A stretch of DNA of 37,821 nt from assembly GCA_904501985.1 (NCBI GenBank), contig CAJGCT010000011.1, positions 1-37,821 on the forward strand, read 5' to 3'. Shown piece by piece: positions 1-7,274 of the stretch (positions are counted from its first letter, which is position 1; every line of letters starts with the position of its first letter). Below the pieces are notes generated by a model, which saw nothing but the letters and a program-made list of their open reading frames with translations, was not told the origin of the DNA and ran no database searches. Source of the DNA: an uncultured Clostridia bacterium (GTDB taxonomy: Bacteria > Bacillota > Clostridia > Oscillospirales > CAG-272). The position numbers were made by a program, and so were the translations under genes.

Positions 1-1149
1 AAAAAGCATTTTGAGTGGCAAGGTAAAATTGAAATGGTTTCACGCGTTAAGGTTGAAACCAAAGAAGATTTATCTTTAGCATATACCCCCGGTGTTGCAG
101 AGCCTTGCCTTGAAATAAACAAGGACATAAATAAATCTTACGAGCTTACACGCCGTTCAAACCTTGTCGCTGTTATTACCGACGGTACGGCAATACTCGG
201 ACTTGGCGACATCGGTCCTGAAGCAGGTATGCCCGTAATGGAGGGTAAATGCGCGCTTTTCAAGGCGTTTGCGGATGTTGACGCATTTCCTCTTTGCATA
301 AAGTCTAAAGACGTTGATGAAATTGTTCGTACGATATATTTGCTTTCGGGAAGCTTTGGAGGTATCAACCTTGAAGATATTTCTGCTCCCCGTTGCTTTG
401 AGATTGAACAGAAACTTAAGGAGATCTGCGACATCCCAGTTTTCCATGACGACCAGCATGGAACGGCAATAGTTGTTGCCGCGGCGCTAATCAATGCATT
501 GAAGCTTGTCAAGAAAGAGATAGGAGAAGTAAAGGTAGTAATCAACGGAGCAGGCTCTGCCGGAATTGCTATCGGTAAACATCTTATGAATATGGGTGTT
601 AAAAATCTTACCTTCTGCGACCGCTTCGGCATTATTTGCGAGGGAGACGAGAACAACAACCCTGCGCAGGAAGAGGTGGCAAAGGTAACAAATTCCGAGC
701 ACAAAAAGGGAACTCTTTCCGATGCACTTGTAGGCGCTGACGTATTTATCGGTGTTTCTGCTCCTAACCTTGTAACACCTGAAATGGTAAAATCCATGGC
801 TAATGACGCGATTATGTTCCCGATGGCAAATCCCACTCCTGAGATTATGCCCGACGTTGCAAAGGCAGCAGGAGCAAGAGTTGTGGGAACAGGGCGTTCA
901 GACTTTCCGAATCAGATTAATAATGTTCTGGCTTTCCCTGGCATTTTTCGCGGTGCACTTGATTGCAGAGCTTCTTGTATAAATGAAGAAATGAAGGTTG
1001 CAACCTCGTTTGCACTTGCATCTCTTATTCCCGATGATGAGATAACCGAAGAAAACATAATTGCTCCAGCACTTGATAAGAGGGTAGCACAAGTTGTAGC
1101 TGAAGCAGTTATTAAAACTGCCAGAGAAACCGGTGTTGCAAGGATATAA
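1..1149 (+). CDS. NAD(P)-dependent malic enzyme, 5' end cut by window edge
   Basis: Oxidative decarboxylation of malate to pyruvate, in the cytoplasm, linking the C4 acids to pyruvate. The reading frame is open from base 1 and reads KKHFEWQGKIEMVSR, which matches the family's N-terminal HxxxxGKIE segment. The first ATG at 34 is therefore probably internal, and only about ten residues are missing. The N-terminal malic domain shows EDLSLAYTPGVAEPC and FHDDQHGTA. The NAD(P)-binding Rossmann domain shows INGAGSAGIAIGKH at about residue 180 of the visible protein, and FPMANPTPE follows. The visible 382 residues fit the short bacterial family of about 390. A long hairpin follows the stop. Cofactor choice (NAD or NADP) cannot be read from the sequence by eye. 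Confidence 0.95.
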   Translation, partial: KKHFEWQGKIEMVSRVKVETKEDLSLAYTPGVAEPCLEINKDINKSYELTRRSNLVAVITDGTAILGLGDIGPEAGMPVMEGKCALFKAFADVDAFPLCIKSKDVDEIVRTIYLLSGSFGGINLEDISAPRCFEIEQKLKEICDIPVFHDDQHGTAIVVAAALINALKLVKKEIGEVKVVINGAGSAGIAIGKHLMNMGVKNLTFCDRFGIICEGDENNNPAQEEVAKVTNSEHKKGTLSDALVGADVFIGVSAPNLVTPEMVKSMANDAIMFPMANPTPEIMPDVAKAAGARVVGTGRSDFPNQINNVLAFPGIFRGALDCRASCINEEMKVATSFALASLIPDDEITEENIIAPALDKRVAQVVAEAVIKTARETGVARI

Positions 1150-1161
1150 TTTAATATGATA

Positions 1162-1210
1162 AAGCAATCAAGCAGAGAATTCAAAAATGTAATTCTTTGC
1201 TTGATTGTTT
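1162..1210 (+). terminator. Long hairpin after malic enzyme
   Basis: CAATCAAGCAGAGAATT at 1165-1181 pairs with AATTCTTTGCTTGATTG at 1191-1207, leaving a nine-base loop. One pair is a G-U wobble. Only a short T run follows, so termination is likely but not certain. A TATACT box at 1222-1227, just downstream, could be the -10 of glpP, but no clear -35 is spaced correctly. Confidence 0.6.
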
Positions 1211-1255
1211 GAAAAAAGTGATATACTATGATGTGAATATGCGAGGTGTGTTAAC

Positions 1256-1795
1256 GTGAATAAGAGAATAATTGCCGCAGTCAGAAGCGCTCAGGAGCTT
1301 GAAGAAGCAGTAAAATCTGATGCGTGGATGATTTTTATGCTTGCGCCGAATATTGAGGACATAAGGGTACAGGCAGAACTTGTTCACCAGGTCGGAAAAA
1401 AGTTGTTTATACATTTAGACCTTGCCGAGGGAATAGGCAAGGATGAATACGGAATCCGTTTTGCAAAACAACAAGGTGTAGACGGCATAATCAGCACACG
1501 TACCAACATTATAAAGCTTGCGAAAAAAGAGAATTTGTTTGCCGTACAACGTTTTTTTGCTGTGGATTCGCAATCTGTACGTACAACAATAGAAACCGCA
1601 AAATCATCTAAGGCGGATATGATAGAGATTATGCCGGGCACAATGTTAAAGGTTATAAAAACATTAAAAAAAGAGTTGAATATTCCTATTATTGCCGGCG
1701 GACTGATTGAAACAGCAAAAGAGGTTGAAGATGCTATTTTGTGCGGTGCAATCGCGGTTTCTACGGGCAAAAGAGAATTTTGGGAGTGTGTTTGA
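1256..1795 (+). CDS. glpP: GlpP-family glycerol-3-phosphate-responsive antiterminator
   Basis: The family (Bacillus subtilis GlpP) binds glycerol-3-phosphate and the leader RNA of glp transcripts to prevent early termination. The 179-residue length is typical. The protein has the TIM-barrel-like pattern of the family: LFIHLDLAEGIGKDEYGIRF, DGIISTR, the segment IEIMPGTMLKVI at about residue 122, and IIAGGLIETAKEV near the C terminus. Translation should start at GTG 1256, preceded by GAGGTG at 1242. The TGA stop overlaps the ATG of the decayed HAD gene by one base, so the two were once translationally coupled. No glpF, glpK or glpD lies in the window, so its target is elsewhere or lost. The family call is firm; current function is inferred. 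Confidence 0.9.
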   Translation: MNKRIIAAVRSAQELEEAVKSDAWMIFMLAPNIEDIRVQAELVHQVGKKLFIHLDLAEGIGKDEYGIRFAKQQGVDGIISTRTNIIKLAKKENLFAVQRFFAVDSQSVRTTIETAKSSKADMIEIMPGTMLKVIKTLKKELNIPIIAGGLIETAKEVEDAILCGAIAVSTGKREFWECV

Positions 1796-1950
1796 TGAAC
1801 GGATTAAAAGGCAAAAAACTATTTTTACCAGATATGGACGGAACAATATATCTGGACAATTAGCCTTTTGAAGGGACGTTTGATTTTTCCTAACGGATGC
1901 GATATGTGCCTTGCAGCACGAGAAAAAGGAATTTATATCATATCGCTTTG
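1795..1950 (+). pseudogene. Remnant of HAD-IIA (NagD-like) phosphatase gene
   Basis: An ATG overlapping the glpP stop opens a frame reading MNGLKGKKLFLPDMDGTIYL. This is the DxDGT(I/V)YL nucleophile motif of HAD-IIA sugar phosphatases, with Pro just before the first Asp. A TAG stop comes at 1861 after 22 residues. Homology-like text continues past it: PFEGTFDF in the same frame, then NGCDMCLAAREKGIYII in another frame, resembling the family's 'EAxxxLREKGI' helix. So there is at least one nonsense change and one frameshift, and the cap and C-terminal domains are gone before the next gene at 2015. HAD-IIA phosphatases commonly neighbour glycerol genes in Firmicutes, which fits the glpP context. 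Identification rests on a short stretch. Confidence 0.7.
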
Positions 1951-2014
1951 CTTGCAAAATATCGCAATCGAACTTTATTTATAAAAAGGTTGACCAAAAG
2001 AGAGGTGACAATGT

Positions 2015-2446
2015 ATGAAATTTATTTCAAAAACATTTTCAGAGCTTTCAACCGATGAATTATATGAAATTTTAAAATCAAGATCCGAGATTTTCATGCT
2101 GGAACAAAACATTATTTGTCAGGATATGGACGACAGAGATAAAGAGAGTCTGCACTGCTTTTTTTCTGATGGGAAAAGAGTAACGGCATATTTGAGGGCT
2201 TTCAGAACAGGTGCCGATGAAGTAACTGTCGGCAGAGTGTTGACTTTAGAGCACGGAAAAGGTCTTGGCAAAAAGCTTATGATGCAAGGTGTGGAAGAAA
2301 TAAAAAAACATTTCGGGTGCAAAAAAATCTGTCTTCATTCACAAAAACAAGCAATGGATTTTTATAAAAAAATGGGATTTAAAGTAGTTTCCGATGAATA
2401 TTTAGAAGAAGGAATAATTCATCTCACTATGGAAAAATATATATGA
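2015..2446 (+). CDS. GNAT acetyltransferase, ElaA-like
   Basis: A 143-residue GNAT-fold N-acetyltransferase. The N-terminal segment ELYEILKSRSEIFMLEQNIICQ followed by DMDDRDKESLH closely follows the ElaA subgroup pattern (LRxxVFVVEQ, Y.D.D..D..xxH). The acetyl-CoA loop is VGRVLTLEHGKGLGKKLM at about residues 72-89, with the C-terminal QAMDFYKKMGFK typical of GNATs. The acetyl acceptor is not known for this subgroup. GAGGTG at 2002 sets the start at ATG 2015; an ATG at 2011 is out of frame and soon stops. The gene is markedly more AT-rich than the kinase gene that follows and sits beside a decayed gene, which hints at a foreign or degenerating segment. Confidence 0.88.
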   Translation: MKFISKTFSELSTDELYEILKSRSEIFMLEQNIICQDMDDRDKESLHCFFSDGKRVTAYLRAFRTGADEVTVGRVLTLEHGKGLGKKLMMQGVEEIKKHFGCKKICLHSQKQAMDFYKKMGFKVVSDEYLEEGIIHLTMEKYI

Positions 2447-2526
2447 ATCGTTCAGTATTTTTATAGTGTATTAACTATAAAATGTTCCTATAGAAAAGGA
2501 CGAATCCAAACAGAAAGGGAACGCCG

Positions 2527-3993
2527 ATGTTCAAAAGCGTATTTACAAAATATATTACGGCATTCATGCTCATAATCGTTGTAAGCTTTCTCATGCTCAC
2601 AGTGATTCTCTGCAGTATGGTGGACAGCTACTCTGCCGATGCAAAATCCGAGACCGTGCTCCGCACATCGGAGGTCGTATCCCGTACTGTTGAAGAAATG
2701 TTTATTGACAGCGATGCTGATGATTTTAATCAGTTCGTATACTACAACAGAGAGGGAATAGAACAGCTTCTCTCAGCTATGGCGGAGTATAATGAGGATG
2801 TTGTTGCATTTGTTGTGGACGAATACGGCTCCTGCCTTGCTGTTGATGGAAATGTGGTGGTAGGATATATCGGTTCCGGTGTGCCACTTGATATCATGGA
2901 AAATCTTACTGATGGGGTGGCAAAAGAATATATAGGAGACCTTGGCGGTGTGTTCGACGGCAAGCACCTTACCTATATTATGCCGATCCTCGGGAAAGAC
3001 GGCGGAATTGTGGGAGCGGCGGTAGCTACTTCCGCTTCACGTCAGATGGAGGCACTTATTGAGAGTCTCATCAAAACCGTGGTGCTTTCCTGCCTTCTTG
3101 TGATGCTTGCGGCTCTTGTTGCCATATACTTTATCAGTGAAAAGATAATTGATCCTTTAAAAAAGATGTCAAAGGCGGCAAAAAGCTTTGCGGCGGGGAA
3201 ATTTGACGTGCGTGTACCCGTAAAGGGCCGTGACGAGGTCGCGGAGCTTGCTACGGCGTTCAACAACATGGCGGCGTCTATGGCGAAGCTTGAGGATATG
3301 CGCCGCACATTTCTTTCCAGCGTTTCCCACGACCTGCGCACTCCCATGACCACCATCTCAGGCTTTATTGACGGCATTCTTGACGGTACGATACCTAAGG
3401 AAAAGCACGAATATTATCTTGACGTTATCCGTACCGAGGTCAGACGTCTTGCGAGACTTGTAGCAAGTCTTCTCGATATCACACGCATTCAGGCAGGAGA
3501 GCGAAAATTCACCAAATCTGCCTTTGATATATGCGAAATGGCACGGCTTATACTTATCTCATTTGAGCAGAAGATAGAAGAAAAGCATCTTGAGGTGGAA
3601 TTTGACTGTCAGGACGACAAAATGACAGTGTATGCCGACCGCGATGCCATTTATCAGATACTTTACAATATCTGCGACAACGCTGTGAAATTCTCAAAGG
3701 AAGGCGGCGTGTACAGAATAAGCATTATTGAACGTGAGCAGAGAGTGTACATCTCGGTTTACAACGAGGGTGCGGGTATCCCGTCCGAGGAGTTACCGTT
3801 TGTGTTTGAGCGATTCTACAAGAGCGATAAGAGCCGCGGACTTGACAAGAGCGGTGTGGGACTCGGTCTGTATATTGCCAAGACCATAATTGATGCTCAC
3901 GATGAAGAAATATGGGTAAAGAGCGTATACGGTGAAAACTGTGAATTTGTTTTCACTCTTCCGTACACCACTGAAATCGTCATAAAGGACTGA
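2527..3993 (+). CDS. Membrane sensor histidine kinase (HAMP-HisKA-HATPase)
   Basis: A 488-residue two-component sensor. TM1 is about residues 11-33, an extracytoplasmic sensing domain spans about 34-178, TM2 is about 180-203, HAMP about 204-256, and the dimerisation/phosphoacceptor segment is SSVSHDLRTPM with His268. In the ATPase domain the N box is NICDNAVKFS, the G1 box GAGIP, the F box FVFERFYKS, and the G2 box GVGLGLYIAK. The start is ATG 2527 behind GAAAGGGA. No response regulator adjoins it; the only one in the window is the OmpR-type gene at 8721, about 4.7 kb away. An AT-rich 9-bp hairpin (2459-2482) lies upstream but I assign it no function. The signal sensed is unknown. Confidence 0.95.
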   Translation: MFKSVFTKYITAFMLIIVVSFLMLTVILCSMVDSYSADAKSETVLRTSEVVSRTVEEMFIDSDADDFNQFVYYNREGIEQLLSAMAEYNEDVVAFVVDEYGSCLAVDGNVVVGYIGSGVPLDIMENLTDGVAKEYIGDLGGVFDGKHLTYIMPILGKDGGIVGAAVATSASRQMEALIESLIKTVVLSCLLVMLAALVAIYFISEKIIDPLKKMSKAAKSFAAGKFDVRVPVKGRDEVAELATAFNNMAASMAKLEDMRRTFLSSVSHDLRTPMTTISGFIDGILDGTIPKEKHEYYLDVIRTEVRRLARLVASLLDITRIQAGERKFTKSAFDICEMARLILISFEQKIEEKHLEVEFDCQDDKMTVYADRDAIYQILYNICDNAVKFSKEGGVYRISIIEREQRVYISVYNEGAGIPSEELPFVFERFYKSDKSRGLDKSGVGLGLYIAKTIIDAHDEEIWVKSVYGENCEFVFTLPYTTEIVIKD

Positions 3994-4028
3994 TTGCCGG
4001 TCTAGGATAAAAAGTTTACAAAAACCTA

Positions 4029-4057
4029 TTGCATTTTGGTAGAAAATAGTGTATAAT
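4029..4057 (+). promoter_or_regulatory. Sigma-A-type promoter for the cytidylate-kinase-like gene
   Basis: TTGCAT at 4029-4034 and TATAAT at 4052-4057, with a 17-bp spacer. The start codon is about 30 bases downstream behind AGGAGG, so the gene is transcribed separately from the kinase gene upstream. Confidence 0.8.
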
Positions 4058-4087
4058 AATACCAATAGAAACAGTAGGAGGTACGTT

Positions 4088-4723
4088 ATGAACTCGAATT
4101 TAGTTATCACGATCGGAAGACAGTACGGAAGCGCGGGACGTCATATCGGCGAAGAACTTGCGGCGAAGCTTGGAATTAAGTTTTACAACAACGAGCTTAT
4201 ATCCCTTGCGGCACAGAAGAGCGGCATGGCGCACCATGTTGTAGAAGAAGCAAATGAAAAGGCTACAAACAGCCTTCTTTATACACTCGCTATGGGCAGC
4301 TCCTTCTGGGGCGGAAATGCAGGCGTTGCATTTGATATGCCTGTAAACGATAAGCTGTTCGTTACACAGTCTGACATTATAAGGGAGCTTGCCGACGAAG
4401 GACCTGCGGTGTTCATCGGAAGATGCGCCGACTATGTGCTTCGCGGATATCCGAATCTTATCAAGCTCTTTATATACGCGCCCATGGACTTCCGTGCAGA
4501 GCATATTGCCGAGCTTCACAACGTTACTCCCGATAAGGCGAAGGACATTATTGTGAAGACCGACAAGCGCCGTGCAAATTATTACAACTACTACACCGGT
4601 CAGAAGTGGGGCAAGCTGGAAAACTTCGATCTTGCGGTTGACTCCTCAAGACTCGGTATAGAAACCACCGCTGAGATGCTCTATCAGTATGTGGAATTCT
4701 ACAAAAATCATAATATGAAATAA
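4088..4723 (+). CDS. Cytidylate kinase-like family protein
   Basis: A 211-residue P-loop nucleotide kinase of the cytidylate-kinase-like family. The N-terminal ITIGRQYGSAGRHIGEELAAKLG is the family's variant Walker A (GRxxGSGGRxIG pattern). FIGRCADYVL and the lid-like KTDKRRANYYNYYTGQKWG follow, the latter with the KxDKxRxxYYxxxTG signature of this group. Members are found across Clostridia; the substrate is not established and need not be CMP. Canonical Cmk is longer and has a different N terminus. I take ATG 4088 over an upstream in-frame start at 4049, because AGGAGG at 4076-4081 serves 4088 and the -10 box overlaps the longer version. Confidence 0.88.
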   Translation: MNSNLVITIGRQYGSAGRHIGEELAAKLGIKFYNNELISLAAQKSGMAHHVVEEANEKATNSLLYTLAMGSSFWGGNAGVAFDMPVNDKLFVTQSDIIRELADEGPAVFIGRCADYVLRGYPNLIKLFIYAPMDFRAEHIAELHNVTPDKAKDIIVKTDKRRANYYNYYTGQKWGKLENFDLAVDSSRLGIETTAEMLYQYVEFYKNHNMK

Positions 4724-4729
4724 AAACTT

Positions 4730-4755
4730 CGGGCTGTCGCTTTTGCGGCAGCCCG
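4730..4755 (+). terminator. Hairpin between the kinase-like gene and degV
   Basis: CGGGCTGTCGC (4730-4740) and GCGGCAGCCCG (4745-4755) form a stem with a TTTT loop and one mismatch. No T run follows, so it may be an inefficient terminator or a processing hairpin inside a transcript that continues into degV. Confidence 0.45.
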
Positions 4756-4787
4756 TAAGGTATTAAATTTCAGGAGACTCAAAGACA

Positions 4788-5636
4788 ATGAATAATAAAG
4801 TGATAATCGCAAGCGACAGTACCTGCGATCTTACATCTGATTTAATCGAAAAATACGGTATTGCGATTCTTCCCCTTACCGTGCACCTTGGCGAAAATCA
4901 GTTCCGCGACGGCGTGGATGTTACACCGGATGATATATATGCGCACTACGAGAAAACCGGTGAGCTCCCAAAGACTGCGGCGGTGAATGTGTCGGAGTTT
5001 GACTCATTTTTCAAGGCTGAAACAGAACAGGGAAACGCCGTTGTGGTATTTACCATAAGCTCAGATATGTCCTCGACCTTTAACAATGCAAGACTTGCGG
5101 CAAATGAGTATGAGGATGTCTATGTTGTAGATACTCGCAACCTTTCAACCGGCGGAGGACTTCTTGTGATGCGTGCCGCAGAGATGGCGGCAGAGGGTAA
5201 GAGTGCTTTGGAGATCGCAGAGGAGTGCGAAAGGCTTACCGCCTTAGTATCGGCATCTTTTGTGGTGGACGACCTTGAATTTCTCTATAAAGGCGGCAGA
5301 TGCTCGGCTCTTGCGGCATTCGGTGCGAATCTTTTACAGCTTAAGCCTTGTATTTACGTTGACGGCGGAAAAATGGCGGTAGGAAAGAAGTACCGCGGTA
5401 AATTCGCCATATCAATCAAGAAATATGTTGCCGATCAGCTTTCGGAGCTTGATTCTATCGACCCCGGACGCGTATTTGTAACTCATGCAGGATGCGATCC
5501 CGACATAGTTGAGGCTTGTGTCAGCGAGGTACGTGCCCTTGGCTATTTTGGGGAGATATGCGTGACTCGCGCAGGCTGTACCATATCATCCCACTGCGGT
5601 AAAAACACTCTTGGTGTGCTGTTTTTAAAGAAATGA
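4788..5636 (+). CDS. DegV family protein (fatty-acid-binding, FakB-like)
   Basis: DegV proteins bind a fatty acid in a two-domain fold; FakB members present it to the kinase FakA for entry into phospholipid synthesis. The 282-residue length is normal. The N-terminal ASDSTCDL, then LPLTVHLGENQFRDGVD, TISSDMSSTFNNA (the Ser-rich loop contacting the carboxylate), DTRNLSTGGGLLV and DDLEFLYKGGRCS all follow the family, and the C-terminal half carries the second conserved lobe. No fakA lies in the window, so a FakB role is inferred. The start is ATG 4788 behind AGGAG. A good terminator follows. Confidence 0.93.
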   Translation: MNNKVIIASDSTCDLTSDLIEKYGIAILPLTVHLGENQFRDGVDVTPDDIYAHYEKTGELPKTAAVNVSEFDSFFKAETEQGNAVVVFTISSDMSSTFNNARLAANEYEDVYVVDTRNLSTGGGLLVMRAAEMAAEGKSALEIAEECERLTALVSASFVVDDLEFLYKGGRCSALAAFGANLLQLKPCIYVDGGKMAVGKKYRGKFAISIKKYVADQLSELDSIDPGRVFVTHAGCDPDIVEACVSEVRALGYFGEICVTRAGCTISSHCGKNTLGVLFLKK

Positions 5637-5645
5637 TTTTACTTG

Positions 5646-5686
5646 GTGCCGTTGTCTTTTTTTGAGGACAGCGGCACGTTTGTTTT
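5646..5686 (+). terminator. Rho-independent terminator of degV
   Basis: GTGCCGTTGTC (5646-5656) pairs with GACAGCGGCAC (5667-5677) through eleven pairs including one wobble. A T-rich run GTTTGTTTT follows. Confidence 0.85.
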
Positions 5687-5726
5687 ACAACTTTTTTCGA
5701 AAATTCTCTAATTTTCCGAAAACCTC

Positions 5727-5755
5727 TTGACAAAAGCGTGAATGTTTGGTATAAT
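5727..5755 (+). promoter_or_regulatory. Consensus promoter of tRNA-Pro
   Basis: Perfect TTGACA (5727-5732) and perfect TATAAT (5750-5755) separated by 17 bp, 28 bases ahead of the mature tRNA 5' end. Confidence 0.92.
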
Positions 5756-5783
5756 ACTAATGTTGCGAAAACGGCAGCAGTAT

Positions 5784-5860
5784 CGGGGTGTGGCTCAGCT
5801 TGGTAGAGCGCTTGGTTCGGGACCAAGAGGTCGGGTGTTCGAATCACCTCACTCCGACCA
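5784..5860 (+). tRNA. tRNA-Pro (anticodon CGG)
   Basis: A 77-base cloverleaf. The acceptor stem CGGGGTG pairs with CACTCCG (one G-U), followed by discriminator A and an encoded CCA. The D arm holds GGCTCAGCTTGGTAGAGC. The anticodon stem CTTGG/CCAAG encloses the loop TTCGGGA, giving anticodon CGG, which reads the proline codon CCG. The T arm has GGTGTTCGAATCACC. It is a single-gene unit with its own promoter and terminator. Confidence 0.97.
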
Positions 5861-5867
5861 AAAAATG

Positions 5868-5898
5868 TACGGACGGTTTACCGTCCGTATATTTTTTT
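5868..5898 (+). terminator. Terminator of tRNA-Pro
   Basis: TACGGACGG (5868-5876), a TTTA loop and CCGTCCGTA (5881-5889) give a perfect 9-bp stem, followed by TATTTTTTT. Confidence 0.93.
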
Positions 5899-6130
5899 GT
5901 TTGAAACGAAGCGGCACGAATACCGCCCTTTTGTGGAGTGAGCCAATTCGGGAACAATATGGGTAGAGCACGTTCTCGCATAGCGAGAACGTGCAAGATA
6001 AAACAGCCCGGTGGGCTGTTTTTACGCCGCCGAAACCGCCTGGCGCAGGGAACACCAGAAGCGAAGCTTGCTTCGCGCGCGAGGCGACCATGCGAAGGTG
6101 GAGTGTCATTTACGGTAATATTAAATGATT
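5899..6130. other. Hairpin-rich non-coding segment downstream of tRNA-Pro
   Basis: No credible gene. Three structures follow each other. GCACGTTCTCGC/GCGAGAACGTGC at 5968-5994 is a perfect 12-bp stem with an ATA loop. AAACAGCCC/GGGCTGTTT at 6001-6021, with a further TT, looks like a terminator. GCGAAGC/GCTTCGC at 6061-6076 has a TT loop. The segment is GC-rich and lies between a terminated tRNA unit and the end of the convergent mgsA. It resembles a small dispersed element or the remains of a non-coding RNA with its own terminator (inference). Confidence 0.5.
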
Positions 6131-6131
6131 G

Positions 6132-6157
6132 CAGGGGAGACGAGTACATCTCCCCTG
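6132..6157 (-). terminator. Hairpin after mgsA
   Basis: CAGGGGAGA (6132-6140) and TCTCCCCTG (6149-6157) form a perfect 9-bp stem three bases beyond the mgsA stop. In the minus direction the following bases are moderately T-rich, so it is a plausible but weak terminator. Confidence 0.6.
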
Positions 6158-6160
6158 TGT

Positions 6161-6541
6161 TTATACTAAAAATGTTTTGTTCTTCAGAGCTTCCAGCATT
6201 ATGGTGGCAGAGCCCATATTCGTAGCGAGCGGTATCTTCTGGACATCTCCAAGCCTGAGAAGTGCGGAAACGTCAGGCTCGTGAGGCTGTGCAGTCAGCG
6301 GATCGCGCAGGAAAATGATAAGATCAAGCTCACCCATTGCAAGCATAGCACCTATCTGCTGGTCGCCGCCAAGGGGACCGCTTTTCATGCGGTGAATTGA
6401 AAGTCCGGTCTCGCCCATGATAAGAGTACCTGTAGTGCCGGTGGCATAAAGCTCATTTCCCTCAAGGACATCCTTGTACTTCTTAGCGAGCTCTATTATT
6501 TCATTTTTCTTTTTGTCGTGTGCTATAAGAGCAATTTTCAT
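6161..6541 (-). CDS. mgsA: Methylglyoxal synthase
   Basis: Converts dihydroxyacetone phosphate to methylglyoxal and phosphate, a phosphate-releasing glycolytic bypass. The residues equivalent to the E. coli catalytic and binding set are all visible: His8 in LIAHDKK, Asp60 in SGPLGGDQQIG, Asp80 in IIFLRDPL, and His87 and Asp90 in QPHEPDV. The phosphate-binding YATGTTG is at about residue 32. It is 126 residues, compact relative to the E. coli enzyme, which is typical of Firmicutes. I place the start at ATG 6541 behind GGGGAGAGA rather than at an in-frame start six codons upstream. It has its own promoter and reads toward the tRNA unit. Confidence 0.96.
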   Translation of the reverse strand: MKIALIAHDKKKNEIIELAKKYKDVLEGNELYATGTTGTLIMGETGLSIHRMKSGPLGGDQQIGAMLAMGELDLIIFLRDPLTAQPHEPDVSALLRLGDVQKIPLATNMGSATIMLEALKNKTFLV

Positions 6542-6579
6542 AACGGTATCTCTCCCCAATATGTATAATTTATGTGTTT

Positions 6580-6608
6580 ATTGTACCATATTTTTTCTTT
6601 TTCGTCAA
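6580..6608 (-). promoter_or_regulatory. Promoter of mgsA
   Basis: On the minus strand TTGACG (6608-6603) and TACAAT (6585-6580) are separated by 17 bp, about 40 bases ahead of the mgsA start. Confidence 0.82.
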
Positions 6609-6677
6609 TAGTATAGCTTTATTTTAGAATTTAGGAATATAATAAGACAAACTTAGTGGCAATAATTACATCATGCC

Positions 6678-6706
6678 TTGACAAAGGGTAAAAAGGGTGA
6701 TATAAT
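6678..6706 (+). promoter_or_regulatory. Promoter of the YhcH-type gene
   Basis: TTGACA (6678-6683), 17 bp, TATAAT (6701-6706), with TG one base before the -10, so an extended -10. The GGGTGATATAAT context is shared with the response-regulator promoter at 8559. Confidence 0.9.
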
Positions 6707-6746
6707 TGTAATTGCTAAATTTTATTTTGTGAAAGGATACATAAAA

Positions 6747-7187
6747 ATGATTTTCGGTAATATTAAAACATTCCGCTCCTGCGGTCTCGGAAGCGAAGCT
6801 TTTGACAAGTACATCGAGGTGCTTAAAACTATTACTCTTGACACTCCTCTCGGAAGACACGAGCTTTCCGACGGTGCATACTACAATGTGTGCGAGATAA
6901 GCGAACAGAAGCCTGTAAGCGAGGGGGTATTCGAGGCTCACCGCAAGTATATTGATATTCAGTATGTGTACGACGGCACAGAAGTAATGGGTTACGCTGA
7001 TATCGACACTCTTAAGGTTACCAAAGAATACGATGCAGATGGCGACTACTCGCTTCATGAGGGCGAGGGTGTATTCTTCACCCTTAAGCCCGGTGATTTT
7101 GCAGTATTCGCTCCAATGGACGCTCATATGCCCGGATGCGGCGACGGCAAATCCAAAAAGGTTATTATTAAGGTTCCTGTGAAATAA
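6747..7187 (+). CDS. YhcH/YjgK/YiaL family protein
   Basis: A 146-residue cupin-like protein of the YhcH/YjgK/YiaL (EbgC-related) family, whose members are linked to sugar and sialic-acid catabolism. The exact reaction is not settled for most of them. Diagnostic stretches are LPLGRHEL-like DTPLGRHELSDG, EAHRKYIDIQYVYDGTE with the conserved HRxYIDIQ, and FFTLKPGDFAVFAPMDAHMPG near the C terminus, carrying the metal-site-like His/Asp pattern. The start is ATG 6747 behind GAAAGGA; an upstream in-frame start at 6678 overlaps the promoter. It is a single-gene unit with no sugar genes next to it, so the substrate cannot be guessed. It ends at a bidirectional terminator. Confidence 0.9.
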   Translation: MIFGNIKTFRSCGLGSEAFDKYIEVLKTITLDTPLGRHELSDGAYYNVCEISEQKPVSEGVFEAHRKYIDIQYVYDGTEVMGYADIDTLKVTKEYDADGDYSLHEGEGVFFTLKPGDFAVFAPMDAHMPGCGDGKSKKVIIKVPVK

Positions 7188-7213
7188 ACAAACCGAGTTT
7201 TTGGCTGATTATT

Positions 7214-7262
7214 AAAACACCGATGCACGTTGTACCGTAAGACAATGTGCATCGGTGTTTTT
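7214..7262. terminator. Bidirectional terminator between convergent genes
   Basis: AAAACACCGATGCACGTTGT (7214-7233) pairs with the complementary arm at 7242-7262 (one mismatch), giving a stem of about 20 bp. A runs on one flank and T runs on the other serve both the YhcH-type gene and ychF. Confidence 0.9.
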
Positions 7263-7274
7263 GGCTTTATGTTA

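Noticed and set aside
138..836. Long antisense open frame across the malic enzyme gene
   Set aside because: Lies wholly opposite a strongly conserved gene, has low-complexity composition and no recognisable domain.
5784..6130. Integration site at the tRNA-Pro 3' end
   Set aside because: I found no direct copy of the tRNA 3' end within the window and no integrase, so an att site is not supported.
5938..6225. 95-codon open frame across the hairpin-rich segment
   Set aside because: Its product is dictated by the palindromes and it overlaps the mgsA end; no ribosome binding site.
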